This document shows, piece by piece, positions 19,731 to 30,231 of a stretch of 64,000 nucleotides of DNA. Source of the DNA: Hydra vulgaris (lineage: Eukaryota > Cnidaria > Hydrozoa > Anthoathecata > Hydridae); the NCBI RefSeq assembly GCF_038396675.1, contig NC_088921.1, forward strand, positions 20,593,001 through 20,657,000. The letters run 5' to 3'. The stretch's first letter is position 1; the number at the start of each line of letters is the position of its first letter. The notes under the pieces are model-generated. The model searched no databases, was not told the origin of the DNA, and saw nothing but the letters and a program-made list of their open reading frames with translations. A program made the position numbers and the translations under genes.

Positions 19731-22700
19731 ATGCCAAATAAAAATATAAAACTTAAAACAAAAACAAATAAAAATAAAAAAGTATATAACGTAAAAAAAA
19801 ACAAAAAAGATAATAATCAAAAAATTCTGACTATAAATGTAAATGGGCTAAATGCCGATATAAAAAGAAACAACTTAATGAATATTTTTAAAGATATGAA
19901 CTGTGATATTGTATGTATTCAAGAGACACACTGTTCAAATGAGAAAAAAGAGTTATGGAACAAAGAATGGGTAAATAAAACCGGGGGATCCTCTTTTTGG
20001 AACAACAACAATAACAAAAGATGTGGTGTAGCTTTACTTACTAAACAAAAAAATATATTTCAAGACGTCACTCAGGATGATAACGGTAGAATCCTGGCCG
20101 TCACGATTAACCTTGAGAAAACCACAACAAGAATAATAAATATCTATGCACCAAACAATCCTCAAGAAAAAGAAAATTTTTTTTATACCATAAATAAACA
20201 CGCAAAATTATGCGACAATCTATATCTCTCAGGAGACTTTATTATGTTGGTAGATCCAACACTAGATAGAGAAGGTGGCGATCTCTACAACCCTAACAAC
20301 ACCGCAGGGAAACAAAACCTAAACAGGTTCTGTGAAAAATACAATCTATCAGATACATTTCGGGTGCTATATCCACACAAAAAAGATTTACTTACAATAG
20401 TCCAGATAAAGTTTTTCGTAGTAGAATCGACAGAATATACACCACAGTAGAAAAAGCAACAAAGCAAAAAGCCGCTATTGTTGACACAGGCTTCAGTGAC
20501 CACAAAGGCCTCTTGTATAAATTCGCTATCAAAACACAAAACAAAAGAGGTCCAGGTTACTGGCATTTAAATGTCAACCTTCTTTCTGACGCTCGCTTCA
20601 AAGAATCTTTAAAAACAAAATTCGAAAAACAAAAAGCAAAGCAATACAATTATGATAACAAAAACCAATGGTGGGAAATGATCAAATACAAAGTTGAATC
20701 TACGGCCATCGACCTATCCACAAAAATACAAAAGGAAAAAAATCTAAGAAGGCTAACTCTCCAACAACAAATAAACGCACAAATGCAATCGGAAAACCCA
20801 AATAATGAAATTGTTAAAAATCATGAATTGCAACTGAAAGAGCTCTCAATAAAGAATGGAGTTTTAATCCGAACTAAACAAAAAATTGTCGAAGAAGACG
20901 AATCCGCCTCAAAAACCTTGTTCCAGATAGTAAGAAACAATCAAATCAAAAAAACAATAACAACGCTCAAGGATGAAGAAACTATACTTACAGAAACACA
21001 TCATATACTTCCGAAGATAAGGGAATATTATAAAATATTATACAAAAAAACAGAAATATCTGAAGAAATACAAAAAAAGTTTTTATCCTGCATTAATAAG
21101 TCCTTGACAGACGACCAGAATGCTTTCCTTAACATCAAGTTCAGCAAAGAAGAGCTTTATAATGCGTCCATGTCACTTAAAAAAGGAAAGACTCCGGGAT
21201 TGATGGAATACCGGTAGAGTTTTACCAAGAGTTTTGGGATATCTTTGGTGAAAAGTTCACAACTCTAGCCAATATAAACATATTTGATACCGAAGAACAA
21301 CTTTCATGGTCACAAAGAACTGCTCTTATTTGTCTGTTACCAAAAGGAGGAGATTTAACTGATCTAAAAAATTGGCGGCCAATTTCACTCCTTTGCAGCG
21401 ACTACAAAATAATAACAAAAGCCCTAGCCTTAAGATTATCGAAAATATTAGATTTGTTATTGGGAACCTCTCAAACATGCTCGATCCCTGAAAGAAACAT
21501 CTATTCTAATATCTTCCTGGTGAGGGACCTCATTCAGTATACAAATGAAAAGAATATCAAAAGTTTTATTCTGACCATAGATCAGGAGAAAACTTTTGAC
21601 AAGATTGATCGCAACTATCTGTTTGAAGCAATGGAGAAATACAACCTCGGAAAAAATTTTATAAATGCTATAAAGCAAACTTTAAAACCGAACCAATCCT
21701 TAATTTTAAATAATGGATTTATGAGTGAACCTTTTGATATTAAAAAAGGAGTCAGGCAAGGAGATCCTATATCATTGATGTTATACGGCATAGCGGTAGA
21801 ACCACTAGCTATCTCAATTAGAAACAACCACAAAATTGACGGAATTCCACTACCAGGATCAAAAATACCCCTAAAAGTAATGCAATACGCAGATGACACA
21901 TCAATATTCCTTAGAAGCTCATACTCAGTTAATGAAGCTTTCAAAACTCTTGACAGATTCGAAGAAGCATCAGGATCAAACATAAATAGAGACAAAACAA
22001 AAGCTCTGGCTCTAGGTGGTTTTGATTACCTAGATTACGAAAAAACAACTATCGTCCTCAAACAAAAAAACTATAATCTTCAATGGTCAAACACAACTGG
22101 AAAAAGAATTCTTGGAATACATTTTCACACTGATCTGGCATTCACAGCCAGCACTAACTGGAAAAGGGCCCACGAAAACTTTGTTAAAAGGGTGCGGGGT
22201 TTTAAATTCAGAAATGTTTCTTTAAGGTGCAAGGCTTTGTTTATAAATACTCTTGCTCTCTCTCAAATATGGTTCGTCGCCAATATTTTTACAGTTAATA
22301 AAATCCTGGAAAAACAAATAAAAAAAGATAAATTTAAATATTTATGAAACAGTGAATATGCCGAACCAATCAAAAGAGATATCCTCAACTTATCCGTCGG
22401 TAAAGGAGGTTCTCGGGATCCTAGATATAGCAGAGCAATGTACATCTTGGAGGATGAAACATACTTTTAACATGAAGGAATATCAAAACACTCACGAATC
22501 ATACTATTTACAAAACTTCTTCCTTGGATATCCTCTAACCAAATATGCTGAAAACCACAACCCACAATGGCTATATCTCACCGAAAATAAATTCCCAAAA
22601 TCTCTAAATATGCCTCCCTTTTATTATCGCGATGTATTGGAGACCTTAAATACATTCGCTGATATATTTAAATTAAGGAACAAAACTGCAAAAAGTCTAT

Positions 22701-23370
22701 ACACTCATATACATAGTGCCCAAGATAACAAAAGCATCTTAAAAATACAAACAACTTGGGAAACAAAACTACAAAGAAAACTAATGTGGGCATCAGTATG
22801 GTTTAGAAGTTTTAACTCATATGCCCAAGGCCCAAGTAAAAACACACTTTGGAGAATATTAACAAACTCACTTCCAACGTTAGAAAAAATACTCACTTGG
22901 AAAAGAAACCGGGGCAGAGGAAATGGTTTATGCAAATCATGAAATAAAACAGAGAATACGCTACATCCATTTCTATCTTGTAAAAAAGCAAGAAGAGTTT
23001 GGAAAGCCATGAAACCAATCTATGAGTCGCGCTTACCAAATAGAAACTTTAATATAGTACACACAATATTTCAAACTAATACTGAAGACCTAGGACAAAG
23101 CAACAAATTAGCAAAGCTAGTAACAACATTAACTCACATAGTTACAACCGATTTATGGAGAGCAAGAAATAAAAGACTAAAAGAAAACACAAATATTACA
23201 GCACTTACCGTGATTTAAAACATTAAAAACGAAATAAAGTATATATGGAGGATAAAATACAATAAAGCCTGCAGGGAAAATACCACAATAAAGTTCCACG
23301 AAACATACTCAATAAACAACGCGATCAGTTTATCCAGCCCAAATGACTTAATATTTGCCTTTTGTTTTTT
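19731..23370 (+). pseudogene. E8 ORF2, endonuclease-reverse transcriptase, broken
   Basis: From ATG 19731 a lysine/asparagine-rich lead encoded by the A-rich linker precedes ILTINVNGLNADIKRN. Endonuclease: CIQETHC, SGDFIMLVDPTLDREGGD (Ile and Leu changes in the usual GDFNMVE), SDHKGL. RT: WSQRTALICLLPKGGD, IDQEKTFDKIDR, GVRQGDPISLMLYGIAV, MQYADDTSIF. Frameshifts lie near 20395, 21195 and 22415, and stops at 22345-22347 and 22940-22942 (the first CCHC region) and 23216-23218. The end reads LIFAF then meets E9. Confidence 0.9.
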
Positions 23371-23399
23371 TGCCCACCATAACCTACGGTTATGGTGGG
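23371..23399. repeat. 13-bp perfect inverted repeat at the E8/E9 joint
   Basis: GCCCACCATAACC, then TAC, then GGTTATGGTGGGC. The right half encodes the LWWARN motif of E9; the left half is its inverted copy, standing where E8 ends. A small inversion or fold-back at the 5' end of a truncated insertion would give this. Confidence 0.9.
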
Positions 23400-23662
23400 C
23401 AAGAAACATAACGGTTAAAGAGAACAAAGTTATACCCTCAGCAAGAATTGTAGAGGGTATAAAAGCCGAAATTAAAGCTATATGGAAAACAATGTACAAC
23501 AAACACCTAAGAGAAAATAATGTGGAAAAATTCCACGAAATATTTTCAATAAACGGTGCCATCAGTGAAAATAATAACGAAAATTTAAATTTCTTGTTAT
23601 AGAAAAAGGGTTTTCAACCATATTTTAAATATGTATATTTATTTTTTTTTTGTTACGAAAAA

Positions 23663-23842
23663 GCATGTCCCCAGCAGCCCCTGTGGGTGCGACGGACATG
23701 CGTATATTTTATAAATGCGAGGCTTAATGGCCAGCACAATATATTTTAAACCTCACGCAAAAATCACGAACATGTCCTGCAAAGCCCGGTGGCAATGATG
23801 GATGTGTGTATTTTTTATAACAGCCTGGGGTAATAGCCAGGC
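23663..23842 (+). repeat. Two structured units in the E9 3' UTR
   Basis: Unit 1: stem GCATGTCC (23663-23670) with GGACATGC (23694-23701), then a GGC TTAATG GCC hairpin near 23730. Unit 2: ACATGTCC pairing with GGATGTGT through two wobbles, then GCCTGG/CCAGGC at 23823-23842 with GTAATA in the loop. G has GCATGTCC/GGACATGC in the same place. Pairing is kept while bases change. Confidence 0.7.
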
Positions 23843-23977
23843 ATATATATTTTAAACTCGGAAATATTTTATTCTTTAAAATTTCTTTAAAAAACCTGTT
23901 GTGGTTTAAGTTCGATTTTTTTTCGTTTTTCGACTTTTCGATTTTCGTTTTGTTTCCTATAGCCACAACAATTTTAA

Positions 23978-24012
<35 letters not shown>

Positions 24013-24167
24013 AAAAAAACAGAAGCAAAATACTGTCTTAGAAAAGCAAAGGAAAAATAAATAATATAAAAAAAAATCTCCCCCCCCCCTCATTGTAAAT
24101 TGTCCCCTGTTGTAAATATTTATTAATGAAATATATGTAATTATGAAAAAAAAAAAAAAAAAAAAAA

Positions 24168-24181
24168 GTATCTGTTCTTAT
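24168..24181 (+). repeat. U2 target-site duplication (nt 36-49), upstream copy at the SINE
   Basis: GTATCTGTTCTTAT follows the E9 poly(A) and is repeated at 24565-24578 after the SINE tail. Confidence 0.9.
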
Positions 24182-24564
24182 TTCGGCTCCGGACCATCTC
24201 TCAATTGGTTTCGGTGTTGTTAGAAAGCAGAAACAGCACAAGGTCGAAACCGTGACAGTCGATAGGGGTTATTGGCGTATTCGCTTTTTCAGTGTCTCCT
24301 TCTACGTCCGGAAATCTCAAAGCGTTCCGTCCACTACGGACGTTAAATGGAGATAAACCATTAAGTTGGCGCTGCTCAGTTTCGGCTGAGTGGCAACTAA
24401 ACCCTTAAATAGGCCAAAAAACCCTTAAATGGGCTAAAAAACCCTTAAATGGGACAAAATACGGAGTCTCGGCTTCCAAATAACACCGCCTTCTAGGGCC
24501 CTGTGTAAGTCTGATTTCAGCTTCAGGTCACTCTAGTTGGTTTGTAAAAAAAAAAAAAAAAAAA
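24182..24564 (+). mobile_element. U2-targeted tRNA-headed SINE (383 bp)
   Basis: Flanked by 14-bp copies of GTATCTGTTCTTAT and ending in about 18 A. The head looks tRNA-derived: TCTCTCAATTGGTT (24197-24210) is a D-arm/A-box-like sequence and AGGTCGAAACC (24241-24251) differs from the B-box consensus RGTTCRANNCC at one base; the spacing is tRNA-like. The body has a 9-bp stem GCTGCTCAG/CTGAGTGGC (24371-24394, loop TTTCGG) and three 20-bp repeats. The last 55 bp (CCTTCTAGGGCCCTGTGTAAG onward, about 24489-24545) match the 3' tail of E1, as in SINE-LINE pairs that share a tail. It has no coding capacity. Confidence 0.8.
24401..24460 (+). repeat. Three 20-bp tandem repeats inside the SINE
   Basis: Three in-phase copies of ACCCTTAAATGGGCTAAAAA or variants (AGGCCAAAAA, GGGCTAAAAA, GGGACAAAAT as second halves). 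Confidence 0.9.
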
Positions 24565-24769
24565 GTATCTGTTCTTATCCTTTAGCCTTAGACAGCAGAT
24601 TTTATATAAAAGGTCTGCTGGCCTTATAGTACAGTTTTAGTATAGTTTTTTATTTTAAACAGTTTCAGTATAATATATATACCTTGCCCCTAACATGGGT
24701 TGTATTATTGTTTAAAGGTCTACTGACCTTATTGTAAAATCAAAGGTCTATGGGCAAATATCTATAGTT

Positions 24770-25876
24770 ATGGATGAACAAGCTATTGATTTTGCTGAAC
24801 ACGACATAACTACAACGTTGCAAGATGTCTGTGTAGATAGTTGCGATGATGAACAACCAACTGTCACGCATCTTTCTTATGCGCAAATTGCTAAAAAATC
24901 CTACGATAATCTTAAACCAAAACTAAGACAATTAAATAACACTCTGCTATGTAAACTTGCTACAAAAACCACCATAAATGATGACTTAATTGCACTAGAG
25001 AACGACAATCAAGACGAAGGGATTGCAGGTGCTCAGATAATAAAGGGAAATGCAATCCTGGAGTTAACTTTTAAATCGAACTTAACAAAAAACAAAATCA
25101 TAGAAAAAGGACTCACTATAAACAATGTACACCACTTATTCTATAAATCATCGCCTACAAGAGAGATTAGCAAAAGTATAACAGTGTCGATTTTAGGTCT
25201 TCCGCTTGAATTCGAAAACATTCAAGCTGGAAGAGACCTAGAGAGCATGGGGTTTGGGACACATGTTTATACCCGACCGTTAATTAAAAAAACACCAACT
25301 AAAGGAACAAAATATTTTACGGGTACTCTCGTAGTTGTTCTAGATTACCTAAAAAAACCTATACCAAAATATATATATATCCAAGGCCACAAAGTAAGAA
25401 CTATATACACTGGTCAAGAAAACAACACAACACCAAAAATAAACACTACTGATGCAAAAAATGAAACCAATGTTAAAACACCAAAACTAAATGATATAGA
25501 AAAAATTACTCCCTTATCTCCTATTATCATACCGGCAGAAAGCAACGCTAAAATTTTAATAGCAGAAACTTCCTGCTCAAGCAAAAACGAAGAAAGTCAA
25601 TTTCAAAAGCAAGATGATATTGTTAATGTAAGAAAAAGCAATGAAAATGTAATAATCAAAACAGCAGACCAAATAAAAAACACTTACGAAAATAACGAGA
25701 ATCAGACAAATGAAGCAATGGAAGAAGGAGATTTTATAACTGCTAAAACACACAAAAGGAAAACATACGAAGAAACAACAATAATAAATGACTCCAAAAA
25801 ACCACATAACGACACGGCGCGTCTTATTTTTGATGAGCAACGCCCAAATACCGCCCAAGAGGTCGATAAGACTTGA
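24770..25876 (+). CDS. E10 ORF1, intact RRM-like RNA-binding protein (368 aa)
   Basis: ATG 24770 to TGA 25874-25876 without a break. LSYAQIAKK at residues about 36-44. The RRM-like core covers about 58-230: LNNTLLCKLATKTTINDDL, AQIIKGNAILELTFK, SSPTREISKSITVSILGLPL, FGTHVYTRPLIKKTPTKG, KYFTGTLVVVLDYLKKPIP, YIQGHKVRTIYTGQ. The tail is Asn/Lys/Glu-rich with a basic HKRKTYEET motif near residue 325 that recurs in E8 and E5 (KRKTSH, KRKPSD) and could be a nuclear signal. No zinc knuckle. It is the only ORF1 of the full LINEs here that is unbroken; it is repeated in the right arm. Confidence 0.85.
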   Translation: MDEQAIDFAEHDITTTLQDVCVDSCDDEQPTVTHLSYAQIAKKSYDNLKPKLRQLNNTLLCKLATKTTINDDLIALENDNQDEGIAGAQIIKGNAILELTFKSNLTKNKIIEKGLTINNVHHLFYKSSPTREISKSITVSILGLPLEFENIQAGRDLESMGFGTHVYTRPLIKKTPTKGTKYFTGTLVVVLDYLKKPIPKYIYIQGHKVRTIYTGQENNTTPKINTTDAKNETNVKTPKLNDIEKITPLSPIIIPAESNAKILIAETSCSSKNEESQFQKQDDIVNVRKSNENVIIKTADQIKNTYENNENQTNEAMEEGDFITAKTHKRKTYEETTIINDSKKPHNDTARLIFDEQRPNTAQEVDKT

Positions 25877-26113
25877 AAAAATAAGTAGTTATAATAATAA
25901 ATAAATAATAATATTAAATAAAAATATAAAAACAAAGCCAAATAAAAATAAAAAATTTAATAAAATCAAACAAAAATAAAAAATATAGTAAAACCAAATA
26001 AAATTAAAAATTCAGATAACTCAAATAAAAATAAAAAATTTAATAACAAAATAAAATAAACATAACTTTAGAAGAAATTAGAAATACCCAAACATACCTT
26101 CATTAGAGTTAAA
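25877..26113 (+). repeat. A/T-rich repeat linker between ORF1 and ORF2 of E10
   Basis: Imperfect copies of CCAAATAAAAATAAAAAATT and similar. Same position and composition as in E4 and E5. Confidence 0.7.
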
Positions 26114-29100
26114 ATGGATTTTAAAACTGTAACCTTAAATGTCAATGGTTTAAACGACGATAAGAAAAGACATAACATAATGAGCTTTCTAAACTCAATA
26201 GAATCCGAAATATGTTGCATACAGGAAACGCACTGTGATGATGAAAAATTTGTTAGATGGGCGCAAGAATGGGAGAAAATTACCGGGGGCACGTCACTTT
26301 GGAATAATGGAAACAATAAACAGCGAGGCGTTGCCATACTACTAAGAAATAAACATGATCTTAAAGACACCACACAAGATAACCATGGAAGAACCCTCGC
26401 AACCACCATAACAACTGATAATGTTACAACTAGAGTTATCAATGTTTATGGCCCTAACGACCCCCAAAAGAAGGTGTATTTCTATGGCTCACTTGATAAA
26501 CATGTAAAGCCAGCGGATATCCTAATATTAGCTGGTGATTTCAACATGGTTGAAAATCCTCATATTGATAGAAAAGGTGGAGACCACCTAAACCCAAACA
26601 ACACGCTTGGTAAAACTAACCCAAACATCCTTAATGAAAAATATCAACTAACTGACACATATCGAAAAGTCCATCCAAATAAAATGGAATTTACCTTTGA
26701 AAAACAAGATGGATCATACAGGAGCAGAATAGACAGAATATACGCTAACCTAAACAAAGAGCTGCACGTACAATGTAAAATAGTTGATCCTACATTAAGT
26801 GACCATAAGGCATATATATGTCACTTCATAAGAAACACCGAAAACAAAAGAGGACCCGGTTATTGGCACCTGAATATCGACCTACTAAATGACAACGACT
26901 TTATCGATGCCCTTGGAAAAGATTTCGATAAACAAAAAAAGAAGAAATTCAGGTACCAAAATAATAACAAATGGTGGGAAATAATTAAACATCGAATCAA
27001 AACCATAGCAATAAAAACAGCATCACGCAAACAAAAGTCCATCAGAGAAAAAAGAAAACAAATGGAACAACAAATTGAAAATGAAACACAAAATCAACTA
27101 CCCAATCAAAATAAAGTAAAAGAACTCCGATCAGAACTAAAAGGACTCTAGAACACCGGGGTATTTGTAAGAACTAAGCAAATAATTGTTGAAGAGGGCG
27201 AAAAACCCTCCAAAACACTCTTACAAATAGAAAAAAATAATTATACCAAAAAAACAAAGAAATAAACGATGGAGAAACAACTTATGAAGACACAACTAAC
27301 ATCCTAAAAACAATAAGGTCCTTTTATCAAAGTCTTTATAAAGATCCAAACATCGAAGCTGAAAAGCAAGCAAAATTCTTAGAAAACATCGACGTAAGAC
27401 TAACAAAGGAACAAAATGCCCACTTAAATGAAAAATTCACCAGTGTAGAACTCCAAAATGCAGCACAGTCTCTCAACAAAGGGAAAACCCCTGGAATTGA
27501 TGGACTCCCTGCTGAATTTTATCAAATATGCTGGAACATTTATGGAGAATAACTTACTGCACTTGCAAACGAAAATATTTTTAGCACAGAGAACGAAATG
27601 TCATGGTCTCAAAGGACTGCCCTAATAAGCCTCCTCCCTAAGGAAGGTGACTTAAAAGAGCTGAAAAACTGGAGACCAATCTCATTACTCTGTGCTGATT
27701 ATAAAATTATCACCAAAGCACTAGCCATTAGACAACCTAAATCTTTAAGCATTTTAATAGGCACGTCGCAAACATGTACGGTCCCTGATAGAAATATTTT
27801 CTCAAACCTTTTTCTCATCAGAGATCTAATACATTATACCAACGAAAAAAACCTAAGAAGCTTTCTACTGACAATAGACCAAGAGAAAGCCTTTGACAAA
27901 ATTGACAGAAACTTTATTCTTAAAGCCCTTGAAAGATACAATATGGGAAACAATTTTGTCAATGCCATAAAGCAAACATTTAAAAATAATCAGTCTATCA
28001 TTCTAAATAACGGTTACATGAGTGAACCACATAAAATTGAAAGAGGAGTCCGCCAGGGTGACCCGATATCGCTAATGATATACTGTCTAGCAGTAGAATC
28101 CTTAGCAATTGAAATAAGATTAAACAAAAACATCGACGGAATCACGCTACCAGGAACGAAATCCAACCTCAAGGTCATGCAATATGCAGATGATACTACT
28201 ATATTCATGACAAACCCAAGAGCAACAAACGACACATTTACTACACTTGATAGATTTGAGGAGGTCTCAGGGTCCAACATCAATAGATCCAAAACTAAGG
28301 CTTTTGCATTCGGGGGTTTTAACTACCTTGAATATCAAAACACCGCAAGACATATAAATCCAAAAATCGTCAAATTAAACTGGTCCGATACAAACGGTAT
28401 CAAGATTCTAGGAGTCCTTTTCAGCAATGACTTGGCATACACTGCCAGAGTAAATTGGTCTAGGGCTCTCCAAAACTTTTCAAAAAAAACAAAATTTTAT
28501 AAATACAGGAACGTGTCTCTCAGGTGTAAAGCGATATTTCTAAACACCTTAGCGCTATCAAAAATATGGTTTGTAGCCAATCTATTTCCAATAGATGACA
28601 CAACCTTTAAATCAATAGAAAAGGAAATATCCAAGTATCTCTGGCAGAGTGATTTTGCAGAGCCTATCAAAAGAGACATCCTGAACCTCCCAACTGACAA
28701 AGGGGGACTAGGAACTCTTAATGCACAAAAGCAGAGTCTCGCCTTACGAATAAAACACATTTTCAACCTAAAAAAAGTTGAAAACCCTCACCCACTTTTT
28801 TACATTCAAAGCTACATACTATCGTATCCGCTCACAAACTTTGCTAAATCTGCACACCCAGAATGGACCTTCTTAACAAAAAATCAAACACCAAAATCAC
28901 TAAAAGAATTCCCATACTATTACAAGGATGTCATTGAAACACTTAAAAAAGAGAAGAAAATCTTTGAGATCTTTCCTAAAAAATCTAAAAATATATATTG
29001 GCATTTATCAAACCCAAACGAAAACGAAAGCATAAAGAAAATTGAAACGACATGGGAAGCACACCTGCAAAGATCTCTGCCGTGGCACAAAATATGGCAA

Positions 29101-29517
29101 AGAAACTTCAACTCCTTTGCCCAAGGACCATCAAAAAACACGCTATGGAGAATATATACAGATAGTCTGCCAACTCTTCAGAAAACAAAAAGGTGGCGCA
29201 AAGTCCGAGGAAGAGGAACAGACAAACTTAAATTTTTGTTTAACCTTATTTCGGAAATGCGACAAAACAGAAACAACATTGCACCCGTTTATATCGTGCA
29301 CAACAGCAAGAAGAGTATGGAATGCTTTTAAAACCATCTACAATAAACTTACTCCAACTAAAAAATTTAACATTGTTCACGCTATATTCCAAATAAACTC
29401 AGAAGAACAACCGAAAAATAGTTATGTCGCAAAAATCATTAAGACAACAACCAATATAATAACCACAGAATTATGGAGAGCGAGAAATGAAACTATAAAA
29501 GTAAATAGAAGTATAAT
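26114..29517 (+). pseudogene. E10 ORF2, endonuclease-reverse transcriptase, broken and truncated
   Basis: ATG 26114 (MDFKTVTLNVNGLNDDKKRH). The endonuclease is complete over 345 codons: CIQETHC, AGDFNMVENPHIDRKGGD, SRIDRIYAN, LSDHKAYI, RGPGYWHLN. TAG at 27149-27151, a frameshift near 27250 and TAA at 27550-27552 break the linker. From 27598 the RT is open for 577 codons: WSQRTALISLLPKEGD, IDQEKAFDKIDR, GVRQGDPISLMIYCLAV, MQYADDTTIF, SGSNINRSKTKAFAFGGF, RCKAIFLNTLALSKIWFV, YLWQSDFAEPIKRDILNLP. Another shift near 29215 precedes the CCHC region. The last codons are lost at the junction. Confidence 0.92.
29512..29517. other. Inversion junction with TATAAT microhomology
   Basis: Left of here the sequence follows E10 ORF2 (GAAGTATAAT, continuing ATCC in the right-arm copy). 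Right of here it follows the complement of an ORF1 (GCCAGAAAAGTACGG, from YFSGI). Both sources can supply TATAAT. All elements and U2 parts are plus-strand before this point and minus-strand after it. Confidence 0.88.
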
Positions 29518-30231
29518 GCCAGAAAAGTACGGTGTTTTATTCTTTGGTGTTTTTTCAAACACTGGTCTTGTGTGAATATGTTTACCATAGCCTAAATCTT
29601 CAAGCGCTTTCCCGACTGGAAACTCCTTTTTTTCTAGAGGTAATCCATTAACTGATACCGCGATACGTTTGCTAATATTTCGAGTTGGAGTTGAATTATG
29701 AAAACGATGTATTACACCGGTAAAACAAAGACCTTAATCTTGGAACAACGATTTTGCTCTGTCGGATTTCATGACCAGCTCAATCATAGTTCCGTTACGA
29801 ATAATCTGAAATCCCTCCAGATCATCATCTAGACCTGCTTCTTCGATAGCCGATAAAATATCTAGCTCTGAACAATTTTGAGTCTTATGACACAAAAGAG
29901 TCCTACTCAAAACGCTGTACTTAATCGGTTGGTTCGATGATTTAATAGCTTGACAATAGCTTTTAGTGGTGGCGATACTGCCTATATTGTCAGTATCTAC
30001 TTCTAATGAATTTGTATCCATACTAGTATAACATTACGTGTATAAAATAATCCTTTTACTCTCGGTTACCTAAAAACACTCTAATAGTTCACACAACCTT
30101 CGACAAACTAAAGTTGCCTTACAGGCAACCCGTTGTATAGGTAGGGTAAATTCCTTACTACACACTAAGAGGCACGAAGACCTCGCCGAAAGCAATCACT
30201 AGCCCAATTAGACACCTTATGATTAAGAATC
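29518..30231 (-). mobile_element. I: 5' part of a family A element, cut by the inversion junction
   Basis: Begins after the U2 target copy at 30232-30243 with GATTCTTAATC. The 5' UTR (30022-30231) has the U2-like segment at 30124-30150, including ACAACGGGTTGCCTG and the hairpin GTTGCCTGTAAGGCAAC. ORF1 is cut off at the junction. Confidence 0.88.
29520..30021 (-). pseudogene. I ORF1, N-terminal two thirds of RRM-like protein
   Basis: ATG at 30021. KSYCQAIK, then SRTLLCHKTQNCSELDILS, EEAGLDDDLEGFQIIRNGT, IELVMKSDRAKSLFQD and an in-frame TAA at 29734. The same frame goes on with HRFHNSTPTRNISKR, IAVSVNGLPLEKKEFPVGK, LGYGKHIHTRPVFEKTPKN and YFSGI, where it is cut. It is closest to E1 and E2. Confidence 0.83.

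Larger units (their letters stand above)
18491..23370 (+). mobile_element. E8: two-ORF LINE lacking its proper 5' end and 3' UTR
   Basis: The 5' UTR is partial (from about 18491, with CACGGGTTGC and AAGGTCTACTGGCCC). It holds ORF1 (18595-19645), an A/T-rich linker (19646-19730) and ORF2 (19731 to about 23370). The end of ORF2 runs straight into E9 through a 13-bp inverted repeat, so its own 3' UTR and tail are gone. Confidence 0.85.
23371..24167 (+). mobile_element. E9: 5'-truncated LINE 3' end
   Basis: Carries the last about 70 codons of ORF2 (from LWWARNITVKENK to ENLNFLL, stop 23600-23602), then a structured 3' UTR and poly(A) before U2 nt 36. The protein end and 3' UTR resemble element G on the other strand (LWWARNMKLKENK). 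It includes a run of A at about 23980-24011 and C9 at 24080-24088. Confidence 0.88.
4996..29517 (+). repeat. Left arm of a 24.5-kb inverted repeat
   Basis: Position x here matches position about 68922 minus x on the minus strand. All element boundaries, ORF breaks and U2 fragments recur in the right arm 39406-63927. The few differences seen include a Thr/Ile change in the E10 endonuclease (about 26413 against 42509), poly(A) and poly(T) lengths, and a noisy patch at 23870-24000. The outer end coincides with the E3 deletion, so the repeat may continue outside the window. Confidence 0.95.
24579..29517 (+). mobile_element. E10: two-ORF LINE (family D), cut by the inversion junction
   Basis: Inserted directly after GTATCTGTTCTTAT (24565-24578). 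The 5' UTR has CCTTGCCCCTAACATGGG (U2-like, 24680-24702) and AAGGTCTACTGACC. ORF1 is 24770-25876, the linker 25877-26113 and ORF2 starts at 26114. Sequence ends at 29517, where it joins the antisense ORF1 of element I. The complete version is the mirror copy 39121-44344. Confidence 0.92.

Noticed and set aside
24182-24270. A functional tRNA gene.
   Set aside because: A- and B-box-like motifs are present, but no full cloverleaf or acceptor stem can be drawn; it reads better as the head of a SINE.
29276-29575. A fusion protein spanning the junction at 29517 (the frame runs from E10 ORF2 into antisense ORF1).
   Set aside because: The frame is open across the junction only by chance; the second part is antisense to ORF1 and has no protein similarity.
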